Origin: Saposhnikovia divaricata
Taxonomy: Eukaryota > Streptophyta > Magnoliopsida > Apiales > Apiaceae
Length of the DNA: 64,000 bases
Reading direction: 5' to 3'
NCBI GenBank assembly: GCA_036435485.1
Contig: CM071598.1
Coordinates: forward strand, 146,052,148-146,116,147
The notes under the pieces are model-generated. The model searched no databases and had not been told where the DNA came from. It saw only the letters and a list, made by a program, of their open reading frames with translations. Both the position numbers and the translations under genes were made by a program. This document shows, piece by piece, positions 19,935 to 32,051 of the stretch. Numbering within the stretch: the first letter of the stretch is position 1; each line of letters starts with the position of its first letter.

Positions 19935-21808
19935 ATGGCTCGTTCGGCTTTGGACGAGATGTCAGAATCTGGCGCTTTTGTAAGAACTCCTTCAACATTT
20001 CGTAACCTGATTTCAAAAGATCCAAACTCCACCTTCCCTGCTGAAGCCGGAAGATATCATCTATATGTATCATATGCATGTCCATGGGCCTCCAGGTGCC
20101 TTGCGTACTTGAAGATTAAAGGGCTAGACAAAGCCATTAGTTATACAGTAAGTTTGAATAATTCTTCTTCTGATTTGTAGTCACATCAAGATGTTAAGTA
20201 GCTATAGATGTTAATCAATTCACATTTCAGTCTGTTAAACCTATATGGGGGAGAACAAAGGACAGTGATGACCATATGGGTTGGGTCTTTCCTGCATCAG
20301 ATACAGAGGAGCCAGGAGCAGGAGTAGACCCTTTTAATGGAGCAAAAAGTATAAGAGAATTATATGAGATTGCAAGTACAAACTATGCTGGAAAGTACAC
20401 AGTTCCTGTATGTCAATTCAATCTATGTCATCCCCTCTGTTCTTAATTCTTAAAATTTCACTTTTGTATATGATTTGGTTGGATGATGCGTGATCTTAGG
20501 TTCTTTGGGACAAAAAACAAAAGACAATAGTGAACAATGAGAGTGAGGAGATCATCCGTATGTTGAACACAGAATTTAACGATCTCGCGGAGAATGCGGC
20601 CTTAGACCTCTATCCTTCTCATATGCAAGGGCATGTCAACGAAGTAAACGGTTGGGTATATGATGGGATAAATAATGGTGTTTATAAATGTGGATTTGCC
20701 AAGAAACAAGAGCCATACAATGAGGTATCCTTTTCTAATTCATAGTACTTTATTTAATTATGGCATATAAGTGGGGTTGGGGTTCTTTGGGAGTAGATTT
20801 CTTTCTTGTATATTGTTTGTGGTTGTTTTCTCAAACATTATCTGTAATATTGTTAAGGCTGTGCAAAAGTTGTATGAAGCCTTGGACAGATGTGAGGAGA
20901 TACTTAGCAAGCAGCGATACATAAGCGGGAAGACACTGACAGAAGCAGATGTCCGTTTGTTTGTAACTCTCATAAGATTTGATGAGGTATGAATTCTTTC
21001 TACAAGAGAGATTAGATTTCTTCAGATCCTTTCAACCGATTACCGAAGAGTTATTCCTTATTTCCACTTGAAAAAAGGGTGCATCATGTATGTGACATGT
21101 CGAATGTGGAAGTGTCAATAATTACTATAACAAAAACTGCTGTTCTTTTTCTATATTGGACAATGACCCTACTCCTTAGAAATAGCAGATACGGAGATCA
21201 TTTTTATGCACTCACTAAAAAGAGAAACATTAGATCCACCGTAGTGTAATTTGCAGGATAAGGCTTAATATGGCCTGAATTTTGTGAATTTTTTAAAACA
21301 CACGATTTCCCATATCTAAAGAGGGCTTTTCTGTTGTCAAATAGCACACTTCAATTTTTTAGCCTTTTTTTAAAATATTTATACGCATGTGTTGTCGTTA
21401 ACAATCATAGAATTGAATGATTTCCTGGGTTTCATCATGATTTATGCTCGTATTATCCAAAAAAATTGTAGTTTGATTTACACCTTATGGCTAATGTTAA
21501 ACCTGACGGCTGCAAATCTACATTGAAATTGTTTAGAGTACAAGTCTAACAATGATATTGTGCTGAAAATACAGGTTTATGCTGTTCACTTTAAGTGCAA
21601 CAAGAAACTCCTTCGCGAGTACCCAAATTTGTTCAACTACACTAAAGACATATACCAAATCCCTGGAATGAGTAGCACTGTCCATATGGAACATATCAAG
21701 AAACATTACTATGGAAGCCACCCTTCAATTAATCCATTTGGAATTATTCCCAGTGGTCCAAATATAGACTATACAACTCCTCATGACCGAGAAAAATTTT
21801 CTTACTAA
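19935..21808 (+). CDS. Glutathionyl-hydroquinone reductase (Xi/Omega-like GST, ECM4/YqjG family)
   Basis: Five exons: 19935-20147, 20231-20407, 20500-20724, 20858-20986 and 21575-21808. All introns are GT-AG and phase 0, giving 325 residues, the usual length. The enzyme uses glutathione to reduce glutathionyl-quinols to hydroquinones. The catalytic Cys is in the CPWA motif (Cys49-Ala52) of the thioredoxin-like N-terminal domain. Family signatures follow: IWGRTKDSDDHMGWVFP, DLYPSHMQG with GWVYDGINNGVYKCGFA, EADVRLFVTLIRFDEVYAVHFKCNK, and HYYGSHPSINPFGIIP near the C-terminus. No clear targeting peptide is seen, so it is probably cytosolic. Start chosen: ATG in MARSALDEMSESG, at the usual N-terminus. 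Intact and apparently functional. Confidence 0.95.
20987..21574 (+). other. Intron 4 of the glutathionyl-hydroquinone reductase gene
   Basis: The longest intron (588 bp) against 83, 92 and 133 bp for introns 1-3. AT-rich, with donor GTATGA and acceptor ACAG. No gene or clear transposon inside. Confidence 0.85.
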
Positions 21809-22193
21809 ACTTCTCATGTAATCGTGTAATAATGCAGGCGAGCAGCCCTTTTCTTTTAGCAAGAGATTGTGTATGATTTTCGACACTGTATAATTTGCTT
21901 AATGTTTAATAATTTGCGAAAGCAAAGCTTTTGAACAAGAAACTAGAAAAGGTTGTTCAATAAGCTTTACCTAATTGCATATTCCATACATGTTACAAGT
22001 TTGTGATTCTGAATAACCATGTAAATTTGTAGATAGGTCCTCGTTTAAAGAGCTAACTAGAAAAGGAGATGCACAAAAATTATTACTGGACTATTCTGGT
22101 GGTCCGAATTTCAACTTTAACTAGAACACTCCTATACTGGAAATAATTTTCTGAAGCAAGAGGCCCAGCATTAATCAAGAAGATAACCAAAGT
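21809..22193. other. Convergent 3' flanks between two genes
   Basis: 385 bp between the stop codons of the reductase gene (+) and the CX9C gene (-). Nothing else recognised. Confidence 0.6.
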
Positions 22194-22490
22194 TTAAGCA
22201 TTAGGCGTTTGATTCTGGTGAGAAGAAAGACAAACAGCAAGAGAAAGCTGAGCTTGTTCGCACTGAGACCGCTTAAGAGCAGTTCCACCACTTCGGCAGA
22301 GACTCCTCACTGCCTCTGATTCGTCGGGGCAAATTGTAGCCACCAAGCAATTGGCAAGTGATAGGTTCAGGTGCCGGCACGCTGCATCCCTCCCTGGCCC
22401 TGCTGGGACACGACGGTGGCACTGCAGGAGTGACCTGTACTGGCGAACACATTCTACTGGAACGGCACCTGAATCACCTTCTTCTGCCAT
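22194..22490 (-). CDS. Small CX9C (CHCH-type) protein, 98 residues
   Basis: Eight cysteines with three CX9C motifs: Cys14/Cys24 (in ECVRQYRSLLQC), Cys38/Cys48 (CRHLNLSLANC) and Cys77/Cys87 (CEQAQLSLAVC), plus Cys54 and Cys65. Paired CX9C proteins are typically imported into the mitochondrial intermembrane space by the Mia40 pathway and fold by disulfide formation; many help build respiratory complexes. No presequence is seen, as expected. The start is the ATG of MAEEGDSG; the frame continues 13 codons further up, but there is an acceptor-like TTTTTTCAAAATTAG just before, so an upstream 5' UTR intron is likely. It matches a conserved plant family by pattern; its exact role is not known to me. 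Confidence 0.85.
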   Translation of the reverse strand: MAEEGDSGAVPVECVRQYRSLLQCHRRVPAGPGRDAACRHLNLSLANCLVATICPDESEAVRSLCRSGGTALKRSQCEQAQLSLAVCLSSHQNQTPNA

Positions 22491-23105
22491 GTCCCAGTAG
22501 TTGGTGTTTGCAACTTTCCTTTTTTTCACCTAATTTTGAAAAAAGAAAAAGAATAATAACATTACATAATCAGATAGAATATTAGAAGTGAAATTAAAAG
22601 ATCCAGATCATTTCTGCTAGAAGTTGTTGGCATTTGATATATGATAGTTACATTCATGACTACTGTCCACTAAAAATGGATCATGTCTATTGAAAAAGTT
22701 TTGGGCAAGATGTAAAACGAAGACTGAGATTAGTAGTATATAAGAATCGAACCTCAAAAAGAATCGAACCTTAAAAAGAACCTAAAAAATAAAAAAACCT
22801 ATAAGAAGGAACGATTTAATATGTAAGTATTAGTAGTATATCGTGGATTAGTAAACAGAGGAGCGATGTATTACATCTATACTGCCAGTGGCACAGATGC
22901 ATAGAGGGATAAAGGACGAATTGCCACCTTGATCATAAATATTACGTAGTACTAAATTTTTTAATTTGGTAAAATAAAATTAAAACAGTAGAGCCATGTA
23001 TTGCATCTATACTGCCAATGACACGGATGCGTAGAGGGATAAAGGACGATCACCATCTTTGGAGTACTAAAATTTCAAATTTTTTAATTTCGTTAAAAGA
23101 ATAAG
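22491..23105. other. Spacer with a diverged 65-bp direct repeat
   Basis: Two copies of a block around CATCTATACTGCCA and GATAAAGGACGA lie at 22855-22920 and 22985-23050, similar but not identical. Also probably the promoter region of the CX9C gene on the minus strand. No other gene. Confidence 0.6.
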
Positions 23106-23359
23106 AGTAAATTACATAGTTGTGAACGTATTTTATACCAAATTTTAAAAAAGTGACCAAATTTTCAAGTTTGTAAATTTATGATCAAATTCTATTTCAT
23201 CTTGTAAAAGGATGGCTCCCGTTAATTTTGAATGTGAAAGGAAGCCATTATTTAAAAACACGATAATTAAAACTGGGCATTTGTTTACGAACCTGAAAAT
23301 TTGGCAATTTTTAGAAATTTAATATAAAATACGGTCATAATTCTATAATTTAATTTACC
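23106..23359. mobile_element. MITE with long inverted repeats, about 254 bp
   Basis: The left arm GTAAATTACATAGTTGTGAA...GTATTTTATACC...CCAAATTTTCAAG matches the reverse strand of the right end GTAAATTAAATTATAGAATT...GTATTTTATATT...CCAAATTTTCAGG over about 75 bp. Non-coding. Superfamily not assigned. Confidence 0.65.
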
Positions 23360-23811
23360 GGGAGGAAAATGATAATGTGGACGGGGTAGGTAACCAAAGA
23401 TGATTCAGTTACAATAGTAACATTGTTGTTCATTGAGTATTTCTGTCAAACAGGTGGTGTGCACAATGGGTTTCCATTGTCCAAAGTAATGTACCGGTGT
23501 AATGAATAGCAGTGTCAATCGGCAGTCTGCTTATATACAGAGATCCTGATCGCTATAATAAGTAAATTATTATTCATATCTAAACCATAATTAAACCATA
23601 ATAGTAATGCATACTGAAGCAAATAGATATATGGACAATGGGAAGCAAATGTAAATGAGATTGTACCTTGGCCTTGTGAAAAATGAAAGAATCGCCGTCT
23701 GGGCATCCGATTGGGTCAAATTTGTTGACGTTGGTTATGACATGGATTAACCTGAATTCATATTCATATTCATTTTAATTTTTCAAATCAGATTAGATCA
23801 AATTAAATAGA
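23360..23811. other. AT-rich spacer
   Basis: No gene or repeat I can support. Confidence 0.5.
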
Positions 23812-24595
23812 AAAAATGACAAAAAATAACTTATTTTTGTAAAAAATTTATGAAAATAATTGATTCTGGAAAAATGAGCAAAAATACCCATTTGGATACG
23901 TACTTGACAAATGGGTATATGGGTTACACATTACCATAATACGTATCTTTTACAAATTCTTTTTTTTTTTTTTTTCCCAAATTCTGCTTGGTGGGTTACG
24001 CATTCTCCCGTTTGGTATTTACTGAATATCTCTTTTCAACATGCGTCTTCTTCATAAAAACACAGCTTAAATATCTTTCGACTCTCTCCGTATCATCTCT
24101 CTTACATCTCTCTCCCATCTCTCATATCTCTCTCTACCCTCCTCATCTCTCATATATCTCATCGCCTAATGGATCTCCATTTTTTCCGAACCTCCATGAA
24201 CTGATGACGTCAACGATCCTGTAGGGGCATCACCTCCTTCTCTCGTTAGCTGTCATTGATTTTCAGTCAAGGACTTGTTTACAAGAGGACTTGCCATTGA
24301 TTTTAAAGGGAGTTTTGAATCGGAAAAGATGGGTTGTTTTGGTCTGTGATTATGCTGATTGGTTTTGATTTGATTGGCGTATGAATCTAGACAAAGAGAG
24401 AATTCAATGAAAGCTTTTTGAAAAATGGGCTTAACGAATATCAGGACGAAGAATACTCCAACCTAATTTGCGTATACAGCAATACTCCAACATCATGATT
24501 TGCGTAATCCATTGGGTAAAGTTGGTCACCCATGCGAGAATGGTTAGTTTCGTTAATATTGACTGAAAAACGATTACTTTTGTCCTTTATCCAAT
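23812..24595. mobile_element. Probable foldback element carrying unrelated inner sequence
   Basis: The left end (AAAAAATGACAAAAAATAACTT..., ATACCCATTTGGATACG) is clearly related to the left arm of the element at 18062. The right end read on the reverse strand (AAAGGACAAAAGTAATCG...) is a weaker match. Between about 24004 and 24430 lies sequence foreign to the arms: a CT-rich leader-like tract, then ATGGATCTCCAT and non-repetitive sequence, which could be a captured gene piece. Confidence 0.4.
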
Positions 24596-24805
24596 TAAAT
24601 ATCAATTTATTTGAAAATAATCCATATCTGTTCCATTAAATTATCTCCAATTCATTATACTATTTCGCTGTGTTTTTCGAAATTACACTATTTCTAAGAT
24701 AGCGTTCATGTGTAATTTTCCAAATTTAAGATACATTTGCAATTTGATATATAACAGTAAAAGAAAAAAGAACAAAATGTCTCATTTTTATGTAAAACTA
24801 GCATA

Positions 24806-25993
24806 AAAGCCTGTGCATGGCACGGGCCTGTTAATAAATCGTTAAATTAAATTTTTATTAGTTATATTATTTATTTTAATTAATTTTATTATTTGTTTTT
24901 TAAAATTTTAGTTTTAAACTCATTTATACATTTTGATAAAAATATTTATTGACCGATATAAATTCCTTATTGAGTATATAAAAATAAATATAATATTGAT
25001 AATTAATAAATTACATGTATATTATGAACTTATATATATGATTATTATATATTTTAATTTTAATTTTAATTTATGACTAAATTATATTCGTTTATAACAA
25101 TTTAATGTATTTATTGTAAAAAGTTCTATTTTACAAATCTTTTAATTTTTTACACAAATTTACTACTCCAATCTAATTTCCTATTCTTAAATTTTTTTTT
25201 TTCAAACCCATCTATTTAATTGTATATATTATAATTGATTGATTATTATATTTTGTATAATTACATATTACAACATCACATTAATATTTTCTTTTTCTCG
25301 TAACCACAAATTTTGCGGGTACCCACAACCTTTCGTGAATAGCCACTTTTACTCATACTCGCAATCTATAAATGTGAATATGTGATTATATATTATGAGA
25401 ATACTGATTCGATATCCAACGATGAGATAAATTCGTTATTATCTTATATAGTATTGATATTGCAATTAATTATAACTCAATTGCATATTTTATTTAAATA
25501 TTTAACATATTTCAAATATAAATTTGTTATATATTATTTTGTTTTTTAAAATTTGGACTAACAAAAATTTTGAATTCAACTTTATGAACTTCATTTCTCA
25601 TATTTAAAAAATTATTAATAAATAACTCACATATGATGCTGTGACAAAAAAACTCATATATAATGCATTTATAACATGAAAAGTAAATATATGACAAAAT
25701 GGGTGATGGTTTGTGTATTATGATTTTTAAAAGGAAAATAAAAATCTAAGTAAATCATAAGAATAACTATGTATCACGTTTTCAAAAAAAAAAAAAAAAC
25801 TATGTATCACGAGGTTGCTGGTTCGATATCCAATGAAAACAAAAAATAACTTTTTTTAGCAAAACTTTCTAAATAGCGGTACATACGTAATTATACAAAA
25901 TAGAAAGGCATAACAATCATCTCACAGCCATTAAAATAGCAAACTTTGTCCTTATATTCTCTTATAATATATAGTAATAGAGTAATAGAAGTA
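24806..25993 (-). mobile_element. Non-autonomous Helitron
   Basis: On the minus strand the 3' end is a hairpin GCCCGTGC-CAT-GCACaGGC, a short spacer and CTAG followed by T, the Helitron 3' signature. About 1.2 kb away, at about 25990, the minus strand reads TCTATTACTCTATTACTATA, a plausible Helitron 5' end starting TC. No Rep/helicase coding sequence. It was later hit by a poly(A)-tail insertion at 25779. Confidence 0.6.
25765..25811 (+). mobile_element. Minute LINE-tail insertion with 14-bp target duplication
   Basis: AACTATGTATCACG is found at 25765-25778 and 25798-25811. Between them is TTTTC plus about 14 A. Same architecture as the insertions at 2538 and 3565. Confidence 0.6.
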
Positions 25994-26322
25994 ATAGATA
26001 GTCTGAAAATAGAATGTGATTTGTGCATTAAAATGTGAAATTATGATTTGGCTGTGAATCATTTTATACATTAAACTTGGTTAAGGAAAAAATATACAAA
26101 TTTAATGAATAACTTGACTCGGTTCAATTTTGATTCGAATTTAATTCAATTAAATTATTTGAGATCAAATTCATGTTAGGTTCATTTATTATCGTGATGA
26201 ATTGGACATTATTCTTTTTTATTGAAAAATTCGGTTTAATTCGATTCTTTTAAAAAGATTAAGCTGAACTCGATTCAATACCGATAAAAATTGGCTGGAT
26301 TATGTTCATTTATGGCACATTA
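25994..26322. other. AT-rich spacer between transposons
   Basis: Short AT-rich repeats around TTCGATTC/TTAATTCG; nothing else supported. Confidence 0.5.
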
Positions 26323-26679
26323 GAGCATCTCCAACCATCACCACAGTCTAGGTCACACTATCATATACATATTAGCTAAAAAATATACTTCTCTAACCAC
26401 AAGACCTGTTATCAAAAATTATAGATATCCTTTATTTCATCTTCTATATCTGTTGAGTCTGTAGCCATTATCTAAAATATCCATGTCACTTTTTTACCGG
26501 ATTTAAATTATATTCATGGTGAAGTAACGATAAAGATGAACCAAAATAATAATAAAATATTGTTTTTAAATTATAGCTAGCCATTATTGCTAATATCATT
26601 GGAGCACAATGTGTTACAGCTTCAGCAAATTTTAGCTAACATTTATTTTAGCTAACCAATAGTACCGTTGGAAATGCTC
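26323..26679. mobile_element. PIF/Harbinger (Tourist-like) MITE, 357 bp
   Basis: Starts GAGCATCTCCAACC and ends GTTGGAAATGCTC, inverted repeats of the common plant PIF/Harbinger type. The 3-bp target duplication TTA lies at 26320-26322 and 26680-26682. Inside, TTAGCTAA-type motifs are repeated near both arms. No transposase. Confidence 0.85.
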
Positions 26680-26813
26680 TTATTAACCAAATTTAACTTT
26701 AAAACAATATTAATTAAAGTCACCATTCCTAATTATCACAAACTCTTCGATTTGTCCCTCGTCTTCTCTTTCAATTTTATTGCAAGCAGGCTTACATTTT
26801 TTATATGGATACT

Positions 26814-28600
26814 AGCTTTATACTCGTGCGATGCACGGTAACTTTGTTAATATTTTATTATACAATTTTAATTATAATTTTTTTCTTGAAAAATTAATTT
26901 ATAACATTTTAAGTAATTTGTTTTTATTTTAATGATAACAATACATATATTATATGGTTTGTAAGTATACATTTGTTTTTTCTTCTTGTAAATGGTTTTT
27001 CAATAATTTATATTTCAAAATTTAGACTAACATATTTTTTAGTATTTCATAATTATTTTTGTTTTTTTTATTTATTAGATTACGTGTGATATACTTGAAA
27101 CATATAGGTACTATATTCGTATAGAAATTTATTTATTTTTTTTTTATCTTTTTGATTTTGTAATTTAATGGTTATCTTAAAAATTTTAGATCTTTTGTTA
27201 CAGTGTTTTTATAGTTTTTAATGGCTTTTTTTTTAACTTTTTCTAAAATATTAAAAAAAATTTATTCGTTTGAATATTGATTATTTTTTTCATGTTAATT
27301 TTATATTTTTGTCATGTGTGGTGTTTATTATGTGTTTTTGTTTAGAGTAATTTTAGGAATTTTTATGTTGTATTAAATTTAGATATTAATATAAATTTAT
27401 TTTGTGGGTGTTTAGATTGCTTTCTAATTTAAAATATGTTCATTTATTGATTGGTGTTCATGTTTTTAATTAAAATTTTTTCTTTATTAAGTAAGAATTT
27501 GTTTATTTGTTGATTTTTGCTCACATTTTTTTAATTTAAATATTAGAAACATATTTGTTGACAAATCTAAAAATAGGATCTTTAATGATTTTTATTAAAA
27601 TAATTTTTTCTTGAAGCACTTTTATTTGATAAACGATTTCTTTTGTAAATTATATTTTAAAATTTAGCATAACATATATTTTAATATTTCATATTTTTTG
27701 GGGAGTTTTCATCAATTTTATTAAAATATATATAATATATTTTAGACATGTGGGAACTTATTGGTTTAACTATGTACACGTGACTATATAATTGTATAAC
27801 ATGTTTTCGATTACTTTTTTAATATCTTGTTTTACCATAAATTTCCTTTTAAAAAAATTGGTTTAGTAATTAAATGTAAATTTTTGTTTTTCTAAAAAAT
27901 TATTTTGTGAATTGAAATTCGGATGATAAGCTTTGTATACTTGTTTATTTTATATAAAGAATGAATTTGTGATTTATTTTTTATTATGGATTTTTGCTAT
28001 TTTATCCTTATTTGTCAATTGTGCGTAAGTTTTGTCACAATTCTTTTTCCTATAATAATAATAATAATTAATTAAGTTGATGATAAATATTTTATTAGTT
28101 TTATTCTTTACTAATTTACTTTAAATTTCATTTTTGATGAAATTTAATATTTTTGTAACTTTTAAATTATTAAATTTTTATAGAATTTTTTGTGCTTATT
28201 TTATTTAGATTCTCTATTAATTATTTTATTTTAGATTTTTGGATTGTTTTTTAATTTATTTACAACTTTGGTACCGAATCTAGAATCTTTGCAAATTAAT
28301 AAAATGTTAATTTAATGATTTTTGTTGATTTTTGTTAGTATAAATTTTAAAAACATGTTTATTGTAAAAATCTATAACTAATATTTTTTATGACTTTTTT
28401 TAAAAATTAGGTTTTCTTGAAACTCTTTTTTGTGGTACGGGTTTTTTAAATTATATTTTAAACTTTAATCTAAATTATCTTTATATTAATTTTGATTAAT
28501 AATAATTTTCTCAATTTTAATTTTTCATTTTCATTATGTGTTATTTATTTTAGTGCATTCTTTTTTGATCTTGTTTGCTAAATTAAAAATACCGTTAATG
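26814..28600 (-). mobile_element. Helitron 3' end followed by very AT-rich body
   Basis: The minus strand ends with hairpin CGTGC-ATC-GCACG, a short spacer and CTAG|T (about 26817-26850), the same signature as the Helitron at 24806. The adjoining 1.8 kb is extremely T-rich on the plus strand with no open frame. The 5' end was not found; the right limit is only where base composition changes. Confidence 0.45.
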
Positions 28601-29345
28601 ACTTGGTATGGCCCAACCTGTTTTCTAACCCATTTCTAATTCTTAATGAAGTTACCTTTTAACCCTGACGACCAGACGACCCACGAACCTCCTTAACCTA
28701 ATTATACCTAATTATATATGGGATATAATTTAGCAGTGGGTAACGAAAGTTGTTCAAAAACTTCAAACCAACATGATTTTTTTTTATATTGATAATTTGC
28801 TGTTCCGACCAACTTTTACGCATTTCAAGTAATCTGGGGATTCAACCCAACATGATTTTATGATCGAACAAATAATTGGAAATGATAGATGACATCGACA
28901 TGAATTAAAATACACATTTTTTTTTATCAAAGAGATAATGTAATACAGTATCGAAAGTGATTGATTTGACTCGTGGTGCTGTTGGCATTTGCTTAATTGA
29001 CTACTACTATTCGTACAACTGTGTGAAAACGTACCCGAGTAAATCTTATTTTTTTTTTGTAATTTGTTAATACTTACTCAATACTTTATCAATATTTGAT
29101 TTATTGAGGGTCGGTTTACGCAAATCTATCTATTTATACTATATCATCTTCAACGATGTTGGCTAAATTGATTGACTAAAATGATTTAAAATACTGATTA
29201 TGTAAATTTTACTGTACGGCGTTATTGTCCGATGATATTAACTATAATGATTGGCTATTTTTTAAAAATAGTATGTTATTATTATTTCAAGTTTTTATAA
29301 ATAGAATATATTATTTTATTATGGTAATAGATGATGTTGAATCTT
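28601..29345. other. AT-rich spacer with a possible decayed PIF-type MITE
   Basis: No gene. At about 29147-29345 the left end ATCATCTTCAACGATGTTGG and right end ATGATGTTGAATCTTC resemble degraded PIF/Harbinger ends, but the match is weak. Confidence 0.35.
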
Positions 29346-29955
29346 CTTATAGGTCTCTAGACGTTCGATAAATATAGCAGAAAGACATATGACTAGCCTA
29401 TTTGTAATTCGAGGATCTAACTCAACTTAGATTAGATTGTAATAAGTAAATAATATAAACTGTTACAGGAATATCAGATATTATTATCTGTCAGAAGAAA
29501 GAAGACGAAGTCAATCTACAATTTTGATGTTTTACACTGGAAGAAGTTCAATCAGTTGATCAAGCCTCAATGTATGATTAAAGCTAGTGGTTTCATTTTA
29601 AAGTGACAGAGATTTCTACAGTAACAGATGAAGAACAGACAGAGTAAAGGAAGAGATTTTAGAAGAGAAAAGAATCACAGTTTAAAGTAAAAAATGAAGA
29701 ACAATCATTGGAGTTAGTCGCTCATGAACCAGACAGTACATCGAGCGTCAACAAATATTCAGTGATAGAACTTTATTATTTTCAGTGGTTCAAAAAGAGA
29801 GTTTGCTGACAAGAATTAATAATAATTCTATTTTTAATTAACTATAATTATTAGTTGATTTATTTAATAAATTAATTCTGCAAAAATTAATTTATTTAAT
29901 AAGTTAATTAAAATTCGAACTATTAATTAATTAAAGAAAAGGTTGTCAAATTGGT

Positions 29956-30213
29956 ATTAGTAAAGGCATTGGATACCCTCACCGAATTTATAACACTAAT
30001 ACCTTTGCAAGCTAATTCAGAGTGATACCCTTGCAAAGCCAATCAATATCCTTACCGAATTAATTAAGGAAATACCCTTGAAAGTTCATTTTGATACCCT
30101 TGCATTTGGATACCCGGACCGAACAAAAAGGGTGGATACCCTTGGAAAGCCTTTTGATACCCTTGCAATCTACATACCCTAACCGACAGATTTGATACCC
30201 TTGAATGGCTTAA
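29956..30213. repeat. Array of about eleven GATACCC-type motifs
   Basis: Two short motifs mostly alternate, GATACCCTTGCAA and GGATACCCTxACCGAA, over 258 bp in the Copia LTR, at irregular spacing of about 20-30 bp. Clear copies are at about 30027, 30092, 30132, 30152 and 30196. Confidence 0.8.
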
Positions 30214-30546
30214 ATTGTCAAAAAGAGTCAGTAGCTTTTCGAAGAGCAAGTGATAAATATCCACCAAGGCAGCTGAATTCAGTACTTGTGAAAAATATCA
30301 GATCAAAAGGCAAGAACACAGAAAAACTCCCTCTTCATCAATATTTACCTGCAAGAGCAATAAATTCACAGAAAATCAAAGCTTTGTATTTGTAATATTT
30401 GATCCGTTTAACCTTGATTACTTGTAACTCTTGTACTACTAGCGAATTAATTTTCCTAGTTCATATCTTGATTTTTATTAACAAATCTAGAAAAGTTCAT
30501 GTCGAATTTTCTAATTTATTTCTATTAACTTGATATCACTCTGTAC

Positions 30547-32051
30547 TGTTCACTAAAAACTACGCAAGTATACGCAGTCAAAAGTAATACGGATAAATAG
30601 GGATCGTTCCCACGAAGACTCGGTGAATTATGTAAATGTGCCTATTCAACAATGTATGGCTAAATTACAATTGCTTGGTGTAATAACAATTTTTGTGTTG
30701 TTTTAACTTGATTATACTACTAAAAACTTACTAAGGAGATTTTACTTATATGAGAGAAACACAGGGTTCCAACTTCATGAGTTGTTTCATCTAGATTAAC
30801 CGTCAAGACTAAATGCAATGTGATTATTAAGGTAGCTAGTGGGAACACGAAGGAAGTACGAGTTATCTTTCAATAAACTCACACCAATCTATAAATTCAT
30901 CCACAATTAAGATAGAAGTTTTACGGGCATCAATTACATCCAAATCACTATATGTCTATGAGATTGGGTGACATAATCAATTTAATCATAAGTTCCACTA
31001 TCAACTACATAGGGGAGTAATGTTCTTTCGAATCTATACTACCGATATGCGGAGAAGCCGTCATAAACCTATGCTAACATGGCAAGCCCTAATCTCTGAA
31101 TCCACTTTCGCATTCATTAGAGATTGACAAAATAGATGTTAGCTACGCATCTATATAAATTCACACAACCACGTCAGGCAACCTTATTTTCAATCACAAG
31201 CATATGTTGTCAAAACTATCAACTACTAGAATCCACAAAACACTACATTAGAACCCCATGAAAGTGTTTAGTTCATGATTGAACTTAGCACCATCATGGG
31301 TTCAATTGATAACATAATTAAAACAAAGAACTGGAAACAATTAATGATGGATAATAGAATACTTGATAAAAATCCAATAGATAACAAAGTATTAAGTTGA
31401 AGATTCAGAAAATAAACAATATAGAAAACCCTAGATCTTGAACTTGAGTGTGATTCTTCCTTGCCGTTACCTTGGAAGTTGTTTCCCCTCTTGTTCTTGA
31501 CCTCTCTACCGTGTTACAATGATATGATATGTATTTCTATGTGATGATATGATTTTACAATGATATATTGTGTTTTTATAGGCCCTAGAAGTTTTATCCA
31601 ACAAGGAAATACCTAAATTACATAACAAATTCGAAACAGGAAAGAATTGTAGAGTTTTTAGGAGAAAATTCGGAATGGACAGAATACTCCCGAGGCCGCA
31701 TCCTGAGATCTGAGGCTGCGGCCTTAAGCCAAATCTGCCCGCAATTTTTCAACATGCCATTTCCTTCGTTTTTTCTTCGTTTTGCCTCCATTTCCTTTCA
31801 TTTTTTTTCTCAAAGCTTCCATACTTCAATTCCTTGCCTTGGAACCTTCATGGTGGCTCACAACAAGACTCCATTGTTCATTCTTAAGCTCGAATTCATC
31901 TCCAGAATTGACGGGAATTGCAACCTTATTCAACATTCTTGCAATCCTGCACACTTAACAAAACACATCAAAACTACAACAAACTTGAGGCCAAGTGAAT
32001 CAATTTAAGCCGATATAGAATGCTCCAAGTGGATATAAAATCCACTTATCA
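30547..32051 (-). repeat. Athila-like 3' LTR (left copy)
   Basis: 1505 bp, TGTTCAC...TTATCA on the plus strand. Differs from the right copy at scattered bases and small indels. Confidence 0.9.

Noticed and set aside
20530..20745. Separate small gene in the middle of the reductase locus
   Set aside because: It is exon 3 read through its donor site; splicing to the neighbouring exons restores the family protein.
23930..23990. Poly(T) tract with CAAATTCT on both sides as a fourth micro-insertion
   Set aside because: The flanking repeat is only 8 bp and AT-rich; chance is a reasonable explanation.
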